The position numbers were made by a program, and so were the translations under genes. A stretch of 64,000 nucleotides of DNA, taken from CBDFNN01 sp965250215 (GTDB taxonomy: Bacteria > Bacteroidota > Rhodothermia > Rhodothermales > DATKEJ01). Below are positions 43,004-51,447 of this stretch, in pieces. Location of the stretch: the NCBI GenBank assembly GCA_965250215.1, contig CBDFNN010000004.1:992001-1056000 (forward strand). The letters run 5' to 3'. Under the pieces are notes generated by a model. The model did no database searches, was not told the DNA's origin, and was given only the letters and a program-made list of their open reading frames with translations. Numbering within the stretch: the stretch's first letter is position 1; every line of letters starts with the position of its first letter.

Positions 43004-44319
43004 TGGCAGGACTTGTAGAAAATATTCGGAATATCTATAAGATTGAAGAGCTCCGTAGGAGGATTATATATACCCTTCTGCTGTTGATCATCTATCGTAT
43101 AGGTACCTACGTAACCCTTCCAGGTATCGACGCCGCTAGGCTCCAAGAGCTAGGTGGACCGACTGGAGGTGCTGGTGGCATCTTTGACCTCTTTAATATC
43201 TTTGCTGGTGGGGCCTTTTCTCGAGCAGGTATCTTTGCTCTTGGAATCATGCCTTATATCACGGCATCGATTATCATTCAGTTGCTTGGTGCTGTAGTGC
43301 CCTACTTCCAAAAGCTCCAAAGAGAAGGAGAAGAAGGGCGTAGGAAAATTACTCAACTGACTCGATATGGAACGGTAGCTATTACTGCGCTCCAATCTGT
43401 TGCCTACTCGTCATCGATCCAGATATTGGCCGGTGACTCGCTGATGGTTTCTGGATTCTTCTTTACTATTTCCACGATCATTGTTCTTACTGCAGGTACG
43501 ACCTTTGTAATGTGGCTTGGTGAACGGATCACGGAGAATGGTATTGGAAACGGTATTTCACTGATCATTACGATTGGAATTATCGCCTACTTGCCACAAG
43601 CCTTGATCGGAGAGGTTACGCTTAAAGCTAACCTAATCATCTTCATTGCGGAAATCGCGATTCTGACTATAATTACCGCTGGCATTGTTTATATCACCCA
43701 GGGTACTCGACGTATTCCAGTGCAATATGCGAAGCGGGTCGTTGGGCGAAAAGTGTTTGGAGGTAGTACGCAGTATTTGCCACTGAAAGTGAATGCAGCT
43801 GGTGTTATGCCGATCATCTTTGCACAATCCATCATGTTCATCCCAAGTACAATCTCTTCATTCATGAGTCCAGACAGCGGATTCAAACAATGGATCGATT
43901 CCTTCTTTGGTGACTTCTTTGGATTTGGCTATAACATTGTCTTTTTCGTCGTCTGTGTCTTCTTTACTTACTTCTACACGGCTATCGCTGTGAACCCGAA
44001 GGAAATGGCAGACACGATGAAACGACAAGGTGGATTTGTACCCGGCATTCGACCTGGTAAGCAAACCAATGAATTCATTGACAACATATTGACAAGGATT
44101 ACTTTTCCCGGATCACTATTCATCGGATTTGTCGCCATTCTTCCTGCCGTTGCAGCCTATTTCGGAGTGGGACAGACCTTTGCAACCTTCTTTGGAGGAA
44201 CGAGCTTGTTGATCATGGTCGGTGTTGCCATTGACACATTGCAACAAGTCGAAAGTCATCTTCTCATGAGACACTATGATGGTCTTATGAAAGGAGGCAG
44301 AATTAAATCGAGACGATAA
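43003..44319 (+). CDS. secY: Protein translocase subunit SecY
   Basis: 438 residues, ten TM segments. Main channel of the Sec translocon. Seen: ELRRRIIYTLLLLIIYRIGTYVTLPGID, GIMPYITASIIIQLL, RTRYGTVAITALQS-like segment, GNGISLIITIGI, IPVQYAKR, NAAGVMPIIFAQSI, and the C-terminal LLMRHYDGLMKGGRI. Coupled to rplO by a one-base overlap and abutting map. Confidence 0.97.
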   Translation: MAGLVENIRNIYKIEELRRRIIYTLLLLIIYRIGTYVTLPGIDAARLQELGGPTGGAGGIFDLFNIFAGGAFSRAGIFALGIMPYITASIIIQLLGAVVPYFQKLQREGEEGRRKITQLTRYGTVAITALQSVAYSSSIQILAGDSLMVSGFFFTISTIIVLTAGTTFVMWLGERITENGIGNGISLIITIGIIAYLPQALIGEVTLKANLIIFIAEIAILTIITAGIVYITQGTRRIPVQYAKRVVGRKVFGGSTQYLPLKVNAAGVMPIIFAQSIMFIPSTISSFMSPDSGFKQWIDSFFGDFFGFGYNIVFFVVCVFFTYFYTAIAVNPKEMADTMKRQGGFVPGIRPGKQTNEFIDNILTRITFPGSLFIGFVAILPAVAAYFGVGQTFATFFGGTSLLIMVGVAIDTLQQVESHLLMRHYDGLMKGGRIKSRR

Positions 44320-45135
44320 TTGGTTCACATTAAGAGTGATAGAGAACTAGCCCTGCTTCAAGAGAGCGCCGACCTAGTCGGACGGACCTTGGGTGAAGTC
44401 GCAAAACATTTGCGACCTGGGATTTCTACGCTCGAGCTGGATGCCATTGCAGAAGAGTTTATTCTTGATGCCGGCGCAACGCCTTCGTTCAAAGGATATC
44501 CAGGAGGACCAAATTCATTTCCGGCGACTCTTTGTACTTCTGTAAACGAAGCCGTAGTTCACGGAGTGCCTAACAATGATCCGCTGCAAGAAGGGGATAT
44601 AGTAAGTGTTGATTGCGGGGTTTTTCTAAATGGCTATCACGGTGATTCGGCTTACACATTTGCCGTTGGAGATATATCTGACGACAAAAGACAGTTACTT
44701 AGAACAACCTATGACTCCTTGATGTTAGGAGTAGAGGCTGCCAAGCAAGGAAACAGAGTTGGGGATATTGGACATGCCGTTCAAAGTTATTGTGAGTCGG
44801 CAGGATATGGAGTTGTTTTTGAGCTAGTAGGACATGGTATTGGCAAGAGTCTTCACGAAGATCCACAAGTGCCAAATATCGGGAGATCAGGAAATGGGAA
44901 GAAGCTCAAGAAAGGAATGACCATTTGCATCGAGCCAATGATCAACCAAGGAGTGTCTACTATTGTGCATGATGAAGATGGTTGGACGGTAAAGACTGAG
45001 GATGGATTGCCATCTGCGCACTATGAGCACATGATTGCCATTGATGGTGGCGAAGCAAAAATATTAACGACGTTTTCCTACATCGAGGAGGTGATTTCAC
45101 CCCCATATAAGATAGAGGAGGAAGTCTATGGCTAA
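44320..45135 (+). CDS. map: Type I methionine aminopeptidase
   Basis: 271 residues from a TTG start placed directly after the secY stop. It removes N-terminal methionine. The five metal ligands are visible: D in VSVDCGVFLNGYHGDSAYTF (two Asp), H in GHGIGKSLHEDP, E in MTICIEPMINQG, and E near HYEHMIAI. Its end overlaps infA by 8 bp. It has a short C-terminal tail (EEVISPPYKIEEEVYG). Confidence 0.95.
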   Translation: MVHIKSDRELALLQESADLVGRTLGEVAKHLRPGISTLELDAIAEEFILDAGATPSFKGYPGGPNSFPATLCTSVNEAVVHGVPNNDPLQEGDIVSVDCGVFLNGYHGDSAYTFAVGDISDDKRQLLRTTYDSLMLGVEAAKQGNRVGDIGHAVQSYCESAGYGVVFELVGHGIGKSLHEDPQVPNIGRSGNGKKLKKGMTICIEPMINQGVSTIVHDEDGWTVKTEDGLPSAHYEHMIAIDGGEAKILTTFSYIEEVISPPYKIEEEVYG

Positions 45136-45346
45136 ACAGCAAGCTATTAAGCAGGATGGATTAGTGATGGAAGCCTTGCCGAACACTCAGTTCAGAGTTC
45201 GGTTAGAAAACGATCACGAAATCTTAGGACTACTATCTGGAAAGATGAGGATGCACTACATCCGGATTCTTCCTGGTGATAGAGTAGCCTGTGAGATCTC
45301 GCCGTACGACCTCTCAAAAGGACGTATTGTTTACCGATATAAATAA
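45128..45346 (+). CDS. infA: Translation initiation factor IF-1
   Basis: 72 residues, one OB-fold. It blocks the A site during initiation. Seen: KQQAIKQDGLVMEALPNTQFRVRLENDHEILGLLSGKMRMHYIRILPGDRVACEISPYDLSKGRIVYRYK. Overlaps map by 8 bp. Confidence 0.97.
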   Translation: MAKQQAIKQDGLVMEALPNTQFRVRLENDHEILGLLSGKMRMHYIRILPGDRVACEISPYDLSKGRIVYRYK

Positions 45347-45361
45347 GACAGAACAAAGATC

Positions 45362-45478
45362 ATGAAAGTTCGAGCAAGCGTAAAAAAGCGGAGCGCCGAC
45401 GATAAAATCGTCAAGCGAAAAGGCCGCGTTTATGTCATTAACAAAAAGAATCCGAAACACAAGCAACGACAAGGATAG
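45362..45478 (+). CDS. rpmJ: 50S ribosomal protein bL36 (zinc-free form)
   Basis: 38 residues, below a 60-codon cut-off: MKVRASVKKRSADDKIVKRK then GRVYVINKKNPKHKQRQG. The zinc-binding cysteines/histidine pattern of C+ L36 is absent (SADD and VINKKN in their place), so this is the C-minus form. It lies between infA and rpsM as usual. Confidence 0.95.
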   Translation: MKVRASVKKRSADDKIVKRKGRVYVINKKNPKHKQRQG

Positions 45479-45509
45479 CCCTAAGCTAACAAGTCAATAA
45501 GAAAGCATT

Positions 45510-45890
45510 ATGCCAAGAATTGCCGGAGTCGACGTACCAGGAAGGAAGCGAGGAGTAATCGCGCTTACCTCAATATTTGGAGTTGGAAAATCTCGTTCCC
45601 TAGAAATACTAGAGAAAGCGGGTATTGATCAACACATCAAAGCTGATGATTGGACCGAAGATCAAGCTCGAGAACTAAGACGAATCGTAGAAGACGAGTA
45701 CGTGGTTGAGGGTAACCTTCGAAGCGAGGTTCAGATTGGTATCAAGCGGATGATTGACATCGGCTGTTACCGTGGAGTTCGTCACAGAAAAGGTCTGCCT
45801 GTTAGAGGGCAACGAACAAAGACCAATGCGAGAACACGTAAAGGTCGTAAGAGAACTGTGGCTGGAAAGAAAGCAGCGCCACGTAAATAG
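45510..45890 (+). CDS. rpsM: 30S ribosomal protein uS13
   Basis: 126 residues. uS13 contacts the 50S subunit and P-site tRNA. Seen: MPRIAGVDVPGRKRGVIALTSIFGVGKSRSLEILEKAGI, NLRSEVQIGIKRMIDIGCYRGVRHRKGLPVRGQRTKTNARTRKGRKRTVAGKK. Complete. Confidence 0.98.
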   Translation: MPRIAGVDVPGRKRGVIALTSIFGVGKSRSLEILEKAGIDQHIKADDWTEDQARELRRIVEDEYVVEGNLRSEVQIGIKRMIDIGCYRGVRHRKGLPVRGQRTKTNARTRKGRKRTVAGKKAAPRK

Positions 45891-45923
45891 AACAGCTTAA
45901 GTAGCATTTAGCAAAAGAATAAT

Positions 45924-46313
45924 ATGGCAGAGACACCAAAAGCTCCCAAAAAGAGAAAATCAGCTTGCCCCCCAGAGGGCCTAGCACATATCAAAGCAAC
46001 ATTTAACAATGTTTTGATTACGCTAACGGACCTGAGTGGCAACACAATTTCCTGGGCTAGCTCAGGAAAGATGGGTTTTAAGGGTAGTCGAAAGAATACC
46101 CCTTACGCTGCGCAAGTAGCATCCACAAATGCCGGAAAGAAGGCCTATGATCTAGGTCTACGACGTGTAGAAGTATACGTGAAAGGACCTGGTTCTGGAC
46201 GCGAATCTGCTATTCGAGGACTGTCGACGTCTGGTCTTGAGATCTCAACCATCCGAGACATTACTCCTATTCCCCACAACGGATGCCGGCCTCCGAAGCG
46301 CCGACGTGTCTGA
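45924..46313 (+). CDS. rpsK: 30S ribosomal protein uS11
   Basis: 129 residues. uS11 forms the 30S platform. Seen: GLAHIKATFNNVLITLTDLSGNTISWASSGKMGFKGSRKNTPYAAQVAS, KGPGSGRESAIRGLSTSGLEISTIRDITPIPHNGCRPPKRRRV, including the conserved HNGCRPPKRRRV end. The N-terminal ~18 residues are a variable K/P-rich extension. Confidence 0.98.
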   Translation: MAETPKAPKKRKSACPPEGLAHIKATFNNVLITLTDLSGNTISWASSGKMGFKGSRKNTPYAAQVASTNAGKKAYDLGLRRVEVYVKGPGSGRESAIRGLSTSGLEISTIRDITPIPHNGCRPPKRRRV

Positions 46314-46348
46314 TCCTATTTAATAGTTAACAAGAAAGAGAAAGAAGT

Positions 46349-46951
46349 ATGGCCCGATATAGAGGCCCCAAACAAAAGAAGGCGAGGCGATTTCGCGAAG
46401 CGATTTACGGTCCAAGTAAATCACTCGAGAGAAAACCTTACGGCCCGGGGCAGCACGGCAATAGTAGACGACGAAAGGAGAGCGAGTACTCAGTACAGCT
46501 TGCTGAAAAGCAGAAAGCTAAGTACACCTACGGTCTTCTGGAGCGTCAATTCCGAAACCTGTTCGAGAAATCAGCAAGAAAAAGAGGGATCACAGGTGAG
46601 AACCTCTTGAAATTCTTGGAAGCTCGATTGGATAACACTGTTTTCCGGCTCGGTATTGGTCAATCAAGGCGCCAAGCAAGACAATTTGTGACCCATGGGC
46701 ACATTATGGTCAATGACAGCTTGGTCGATATCCCATCCTATCAACTTCGACCTGGTGACCACGTCAGCGTTCGACCAAAGAGCCAGAAGGTGAGCTCGAT
46801 CCGTGACAACATGGGTCGGTCAAGAAGGAACTATCCTTGGCTTGAGATGGATCGAACAAAGATGTCAGGAAAATTCCTCGACCTTCCAGAGAGGGGAGAC
46901 ATTCCTGAAAATATCCGCGAGCAGCTCATAGTTGAGCTTTACTCGAAGTAA
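46349..46951 (+). CDS. rpsD: 30S ribosomal protein uS4
   Basis: 200 residues. uS4 starts 16S assembly and autoregulates its operon in E. coli. Seen: ARYRGPKQKKARRFREAIYG, KYGLLERQFRNLFEKSARKRGITGENLLKFLEARLDNTVFRLGIGQSRRQARQFVTHGHIMVNDSLVDIPSYQLRPGD (S4 domain). No zinc-binding cysteines. Complete. Confidence 0.98.
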   Translation: MARYRGPKQKKARRFREAIYGPSKSLERKPYGPGQHGNSRRRKESEYSVQLAEKQKAKYTYGLLERQFRNLFEKSARKRGITGENLLKFLEARLDNTVFRLGIGQSRRQARQFVTHGHIMVNDSLVDIPSYQLRPGDHVSVRPKSQKVSSIRDNMGRSRRNYPWLEMDRTKMSGKFLDLPERGDIPENIREQLIVELYSK

Positions 46952-47025
46952 GACACTAGAAGTGAATCACTCGTTGGCCACCTGCGACCTTGCATATTGG
47001 CCAGCTTAAAACTGACAAAATAGAG

Positions 47026-48009
47026 ATGAACGAATACGGAATTCAAATGCCAGACGGAGTTCAGGCAGAAGAGATGAATGACGAGTACGGAAGACTAATT
47101 GTCCAGCCGTTGGAGCGGGGCTATGGTGTCACCATCGGTAATTCATTCCGCAGAATTCTTCTGTCCTCTCTCGAGGGAACGGCAATCACTGCCATAAAAA
47201 TTGACGGTGTCCAGCATGAGTTCTCGACGATCGACAATGTAACAGAAGACGTAGCTGATATTATTCTAAACCTTAAAGGCGTTCGCTTCAAAGCTAGCCC
47301 CGATGTTGAGGATTCAGTAATAAGCTTCGTAATCGAGGGACCAGGAAACTGGACTGCAAAGAATATCGCAGATGCTACCGCGGACTACGAAGTTCTTAAT
47401 CCAGATCACCATATAGCAACCTTAGATAAGGGCGCTAGATTGGTGGTTGATCTTCGAATGGGTCGTGGACGTGGATACGTGCCCTCCGATGAGAATAAAA
47501 GAGAAGACGATCCGATCGGTATTATTGCCATCGATTCAATCTTTACTCCCATTAAAAATGTGCGATACAACATCACACAGACTCGGGTTGGCGAGAAGAT
47601 CGATTATGAGAAGCTTGTAATTGAAGTTTCTACAGACGGATCTGTTACCCCCGAAGAGGCCGTAACTCAAGCAGCTATAATTCTTCGTGATCACGTAAGC
47701 CTTTTCATTCAAGTCGACAAAGAACCACAACCTGCGCCGCAGGAGAAGGAAGTCGACGCCGAAGTTCAGCGAATGAGAAATCTTCTACTTCAGCCAGTAG
47801 ACGAGCTAGAACTATCAGTTCGTGCCCACAACTGCTTGAAAGCTGCTAATATCAAAACCATTAGTGATCTCGTTCGCCGAGAAGAGTCAGAGATGCTGAA
47901 GTTTAGAAACTTTGGCCGTAAGTCTTTGATGGAGCTTGCTGAGGTTCTTGAAGATCGTCAGTTGCGATTTGGTATGGATGTAGACAAATATATTTTGGAA
48001 GTCCAGTAG
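47026..48009 (+). CDS. rpoA: RNA polymerase alpha subunit
   Basis: 327 residues from ATG 47026, chosen because MNEYGIQMPD aligns with the Bacteroidota N-terminus (M...FQMP); an in-frame TTG at 46990 would add 12 residues. The N-terminal assembly domain has PLERGYGVTIGNSFRRILLSSLEGTAI..DGVQHEFSTIDNVTEDV; the C-terminal domain has ELSVRAHNCLKAANIKTISDLV and FGRKSLMELAEVL, which bind UP elements and activators. Complete. Confidence 0.97.
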   Translation: MNEYGIQMPDGVQAEEMNDEYGRLIVQPLERGYGVTIGNSFRRILLSSLEGTAITAIKIDGVQHEFSTIDNVTEDVADIILNLKGVRFKASPDVEDSVISFVIEGPGNWTAKNIADATADYEVLNPDHHIATLDKGARLVVDLRMGRGRGYVPSDENKREDDPIGIIAIDSIFTPIKNVRYNITQTRVGEKIDYEKLVIEVSTDGSVTPEEAVTQAAIILRDHVSLFIQVDKEPQPAPQEKEVDAEVQRMRNLLLQPVDELELSVRAHNCLKAANIKTISDLVRREESEMLKFRNFGRKSLMELAEVLEDRQLRFGMDVDKYILEVQ

Positions 48010-48038
48010 ACTCTCCAAGTGTTGAATAGGAAATAGAG

Positions 48039-49358
48039 ATGAGACATCAGAGAAAAGGTCATAAGATTGGGCGCGGTGCGTCCCACAGAAAAGCGACTCT
48101 AGCGGCGCTTTCTAAATCTTTGATCGAGCACAAAAAAATAACCACGACATACCCGAAGGCAAAAGCACTTCGAGTGTATGTGGAGCCTCTTATCCATCGG
48201 GCGAAAGAGGACACCTCGCACAATAGACGCCAAGTCTTTAGACACCTACAGGATAATTCAGCCGTGTCTGAGTTGTTTGGGGAAATCGGTTCTAAGGTTG
48301 GTGATAGACCAGGTGGATATACTCGAATCGTAAAGTTAGGACGACGTAAAGGCGATGGTGCAGAAATTGCAATGATCGAATTGGTCGACTACAACGATGT
48401 GAAGCCTGACGGCTCATCAACAGCTAAGAAGAAGACTACGCGTCGAAGTAGGCGAAAGAAATCATCGGGTGATGCTCCCGTTGCATCTGCAGCAGATGCA
48501 ATTGTCGAGGATGTTGCCGAAGTCGCTGAGGTGGTCGAAGATGTCGCAGAAGTCGTGGAGGAAGTAGCCGTCGAAACTGAGTCTGTCGAAGCAGAAGCTG
48601 CTCCAGAAGAGCCCGAAGCTAAGGAAGATGTAGTGGAAGAAGCTCCAGTCGAGCCGGAAGCTGTCGCTGAACCGGAAGCTGAGCCTGTAGCTGAGTCTGT
48701 CGAAGCAGAAGCTGCGCCAGAAGAGCCTGAAGCTAAGGAGGAGGAAGTGGAAGAAGCTCCAGTCGAGCCAGAAACCGTCGCTGAACCAGAAGCTGAGCCT
48801 GTAGCTGAGACGGTTGAAGAAGCTGCTCCTGAAACAGAGGCCCCTGCAGAAGAAGAAGCTCATTCAGAAGAGCCCGTAGCAGAAGAAGTAAGTGAAGAAG
48901 TCGAAACTGAGGTTGTTGAAGCAGCTCCAGAGATAAGCGGCGAACGGCATCCGATAGAAGCGCTAGAAGGAGTAGGACCTGCATATGGTCAACAATTCCG
49001 TGGCATGGACATCGAATACGTTGATCAACTACTAGAGAAAGGTGCTACGTCGGAAGGTCGTGCCGAAATCGGTGCTGGAACCAGTTTTTCACCAGAGCAG
49101 ATCCAAACTTGGGTTAGTTGCTCCGATTTGTTTAGGCTTGATGGTGTTGAGGGAGACTATGCAGAGCTCTTGCAGGCGGCAGATGTCGCAAGTGTGCAAG
49201 ACCTTTCTGGTAAAGATGCTTCTGACCTTCTTTCTAAGATGGAAGAAGCAAATAATAAAGGTGAGAAGAAGCTTGTTGTAGATGGTCCACCAAGTGCAGA
49301 TGAACTTGGCAAGTGGATCAATCAAGCGAAAGCTCTTGACACGATACTGAGCCTGTAA
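48039..49358 (+). CDS. rplQ: Ribosomal protein bL17 fused to an acidic repeat and a DUF4332-like domain
   Basis: 439 residues, more than three times normal L17. Residues 1-120 are a complete bL17 (MRHQRKGHKIGRGASHRKATLAALSKSLIEHKKI..., GGYTRIVKLGRRKGDGAEIAMIELVD). Then a basic linker (KKKTTRRSRRKK), an E/A/P/V-rich acidic stretch (about 155-302) with two 38-residue tandem repeats, and a last ~135 residues starting IEALEGVGPAYGQQF with GATSEGRAEIG and DLFRLDGVEGDYAELLQAADV. This last part matches the DUF4332 helix-hairpin-helix pattern as I remember it. The frame is continuous to a hairpin terminator. The position after rpoA is standard for rplQ. Whether the fusion stays intact on the ribosome is unknown. 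Confidence 0.85.
   Translation: MRHQRKGHKIGRGASHRKATLAALSKSLIEHKKITTTYPKAKALRVYVEPLIHRAKEDTSHNRRQVFRHLQDNSAVSELFGEIGSKVGDRPGGYTRIVKLGRRKGDGAEIAMIELVDYNDVKPDGSSTAKKKTTRRSRRKKSSGDAPVASAADAIVEDVAEVAEVVEDVAEVVEEVAVETESVEAEAAPEEPEAKEDVVEEAPVEPEAVAEPEAEPVAESVEAEAAPEEPEAKEEEVEEAPVEPETVAEPEAEPVAETVEEAAPETEAPAEEEAHSEEPVAEEVSEEVETEVVEAAPEISGERHPIEALEGVGPAYGQQFRGMDIEYVDQLLEKGATSEGRAEIGAGTSFSPEQIQTWVSCSDLFRLDGVEGDYAELLQAADVASVQDLSGKDASDLLSKMEEANNKGEKKLVVDGPPSADELGKWINQAKALDTILSL
48579..48806 (+). repeat. Two tandem 114-bp repeats inside rplQ
   Basis: Copies start at 48579 and 48693, and a third diverging unit begins at 48807, all with exactly 114-bp spacing. Each encodes a 38-residue acidic unit rich in E, A, P and V. 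The DNA is nearly identical, so copy number could change by slippage. Confidence 0.85.
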
Positions 49359-49379
49359 CGCTCAAAAAGCATTATTTTT

Positions 49380-49410
49380 ACGGCTCTTTTCTGACAAAGG
49401 AAAGGGCCGT
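49380..49410 (+). terminator. Terminator-like hairpin after rplQ
   Basis: An inverted repeat, CGGCTCTTTTC with GAAAGGGCCG (loop tgacaaag), is followed by the T-rich TTGTTGTGTT. It lies 22 bp after the rplQ stop and probably ends the alpha operon. Confidence 0.55.
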
Positions 49411-49420
49411 TGTTGTGTTG

Positions 49421-49529
49421 GTCATTGGTCCTAGTCATTGGTCTGTCAAGACGATGGTCTAATGACTGAGAACTGATTTCCCAATGACCAAGTACTAATG
49501 ACCAATGACCAACCAAGTACCAATGACTA
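49421..49529 (+). repeat. Heptamer repeats forming a large inverted repeat in the htpG leader
   Basis: GTCATTGGTC occurs at 49421-49430 and 49434-49443. Its complement GACCAATGAC is at 49500-49509, and CCAATGAC at 49481-49488. The right side reads as 7-base units CCAATGA, CCAAGTA, CTAATGA, CCAATGA, CCAACCA, AGTACCA, ATGACTA from 49481 to 49529; the last unit begins with the proposed htpG start. A long stem-loop is possible in the DNA or leader RNA. Confidence 0.65.
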
Positions 49530-51370
49530 AAAAGAAGCACGAGTTCAAAGCGGAAATGAAGCAGTTGCTTCATTTGATTATCCATTCTCTCTATACGGAT
49601 AAGGAGATATTCCTCCGAGAACTGATTTCTAACTCGTCCGATGCACTGAATAAAGTTCGCCTTCTCCAACTGACAGACAAGGAGAACTTGTTGGATCCTG
49701 AAGCGAAGCTCAAGATTCAGCTGAGTCTAGATGCTGAGACAGGGGATGTTGTTATTGAGGACACCGGTATTGGAATGACCGAAGAGGATCTCATGGATCG
49801 CCTCGGGACCGTGGCGAGCTCAGGAACCCAGGCCTTGTTGGAAGAAATCAAGGCGGGGGGGAAAGAACTAGACGCGAATTTGATTGGACAATTCGGTGTC
49901 GGCTTCTATAGTGTTTTCATGGTGACCAACAAAGTCGTCGTAGAGACTCGTCATGCCTCAAAGGATTCCAAGGGTCTTAGGTGGACATCGAAGGGAGAGG
50001 GTAGCTATACCATTGAAGAGATCGAGAAGGAGAGCAGAGGCACAACAATTAGTTTCAAGCTGAAAAAAGATGACAAGGAGTTTGCCCAAGACTATCGTGC
50101 CAAATCTATCATCAGACGCTATTCCAATTTCGTCGATTTTCCCATCTTACTAGGAGAGGAGGAAATTAATACTTCGACGGCTCTTTGGAGGAAAAATAAG
50201 TCCGAGGTAACCGACGAGGAGCTCAAAGAATTCTATGAATATGTTTCTCACGATCGAAACGGCTTCATGGACCATCTTCACCTGGACCTAGATGGACGGG
50301 TTAGCTTCAAAGCCTTGCTTTTCATTCCGGCCAAGGCTCCACATGATATGTTTAGGACTGACGAACTGAGTAGTCCTCATTTGTACGCCAATCGGATATT
50401 TATACAAGATGACTGCAAGGAGCTAGTTCCAGACTACCTCAAATTTTTGACGGGAGTCGTAGATACGGAGAGTCTTCCTTTGAATGTGTCGCGTGAAGTG
50501 ACCCAGAGAAGTCCGGTATTGGCAAAAATCCGAGAGGCTGTAACCGGAAAGGTTCTGGGTCTGCTTGAGTCTTGGGCAAAGAAGGACCAAGAAAAACTGA
50601 AGAGCTTTTATAAGGAGTTTGGTACACTTTTCAAATCTGGTATCAACACGGAGTTCAAGCACAGAGATCGAATTGTTAACCTGCTCCGGTTTGAATCTTC
50701 TGAAAAAGAAGAAGGCGAGTTGGTTGGGTTGAAGGATTATCTTGATCGGATGCCCTCAGACCGAAAAGAGATCTACTTCTTGGCTGGACATGATCGTGCC
50801 TCATTGGACAAGAATCCAAATTTGGAGTATTTCAAACAGAATGGAATCGAGGTTCTTCTTCTCACTGAGCCAGTCGACTCATTTGTTATTTCCTCTGTTG
50901 GAGTGTATGAGGAAAAGCAACTGGTGTCAGCAGAAAAGGCTGATCTTGAACTAGAGGAGCTGTCCTCTGATGGAGAAGTCCTAACAGACGACCAGGCGGA
51001 GGCGATCATTGCTAAGTTCAAGGAAGTTCTGGGAGATAGAGTTGCCGACGTCAAAGTATCCAAAAGACTTGTCGACTCGGCTGTTACCTTGGTCTCAGGC
51101 GAAGGATCTATGGATGCACAGACGGAGCGTTTGATGAAAATGATGAACCAAGAATTTCAAGGAGCAAAGAAGACCCTAGAAATTAATAGTTCTCATACTG
51201 TTCTTTTGAACCTTTCCAAGCGACTTTCCGAAAATGAAGGTGATCCATTGCTTGGAATCGTTGTTGAGCAACTCTTTGAGGGTGCCTTGCTGATTTCTGG
51301 CCAACTTGAATCTCCAGGTGATTTTGTCTCTCGTATGACAGAGTTAATTGAGAAGGCGACTAGGGAATAA
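49523..51370 (+). CDS. htpG: Chaperone HtpG (Hsp90)
   Basis: 615 residues from ATG 49523 (MTKKKHEFKAEMKQLLHL), similar in length to E. coli HtpG (624). ATG 49505 would add six residues that are simply translated repeat. Seen: the N-terminal ATPase motifs LRELISNSSDALNKVR, DTGIGMTEEDL, LGTVASSGT, GQFGVGFYSVFMV, the middle domain KEELGFLSSHL-type client region (EYVSHDRNGFMDHLHLDLDGRVSFKALLFIPAKAP, LNVSREVTQRSPVL), and the dimerisation domain. Stands alone after the alpha operon. Confidence 0.95.
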   Translation: MTKKKHEFKAEMKQLLHLIIHSLYTDKEIFLRELISNSSDALNKVRLLQLTDKENLLDPEAKLKIQLSLDAETGDVVIEDTGIGMTEEDLMDRLGTVASSGTQALLEEIKAGGKELDANLIGQFGVGFYSVFMVTNKVVVETRHASKDSKGLRWTSKGEGSYTIEEIEKESRGTTISFKLKKDDKEFAQDYRAKSIIRRYSNFVDFPILLGEEEINTSTALWRKNKSEVTDEELKEFYEYVSHDRNGFMDHLHLDLDGRVSFKALLFIPAKAPHDMFRTDELSSPHLYANRIFIQDDCKELVPDYLKFLTGVVDTESLPLNVSREVTQRSPVLAKIREAVTGKVLGLLESWAKKDQEKLKSFYKEFGTLFKSGINTEFKHRDRIVNLLRFESSEKEEGELVGLKDYLDRMPSDRKEIYFLAGHDRASLDKNPNLEYFKQNGIEVLLLTEPVDSFVISSVGVYEEKQLVSAEKADLELEELSSDGEVLTDDQAEAIIAKFKEVLGDRVADVKVSKRLVDSAVTLVSGEGSMDAQTERLMKMMNQEFQGAKKTLEINSSHTVLLNLSKRLSENEGDPLLGIVVEQLFEGALLISGQLESPGDFVSRMTELIEKATRE

Positions 51371-51447
51371 GTGTGGAGTTTCAAGTGAGAGTCCTAGATA
51401 TTCGAGTTTTGAGGGAAATACTAGTTCATTTCTAATAAAATAGCATC

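Noticed and set aside
48462..48863. 133-codon minus-strand frame opposite rplQ
   Set aside because: It is the mirror of the E/A/P-rich repeat (giving S/F/R-rich nonsense), with no independent support.
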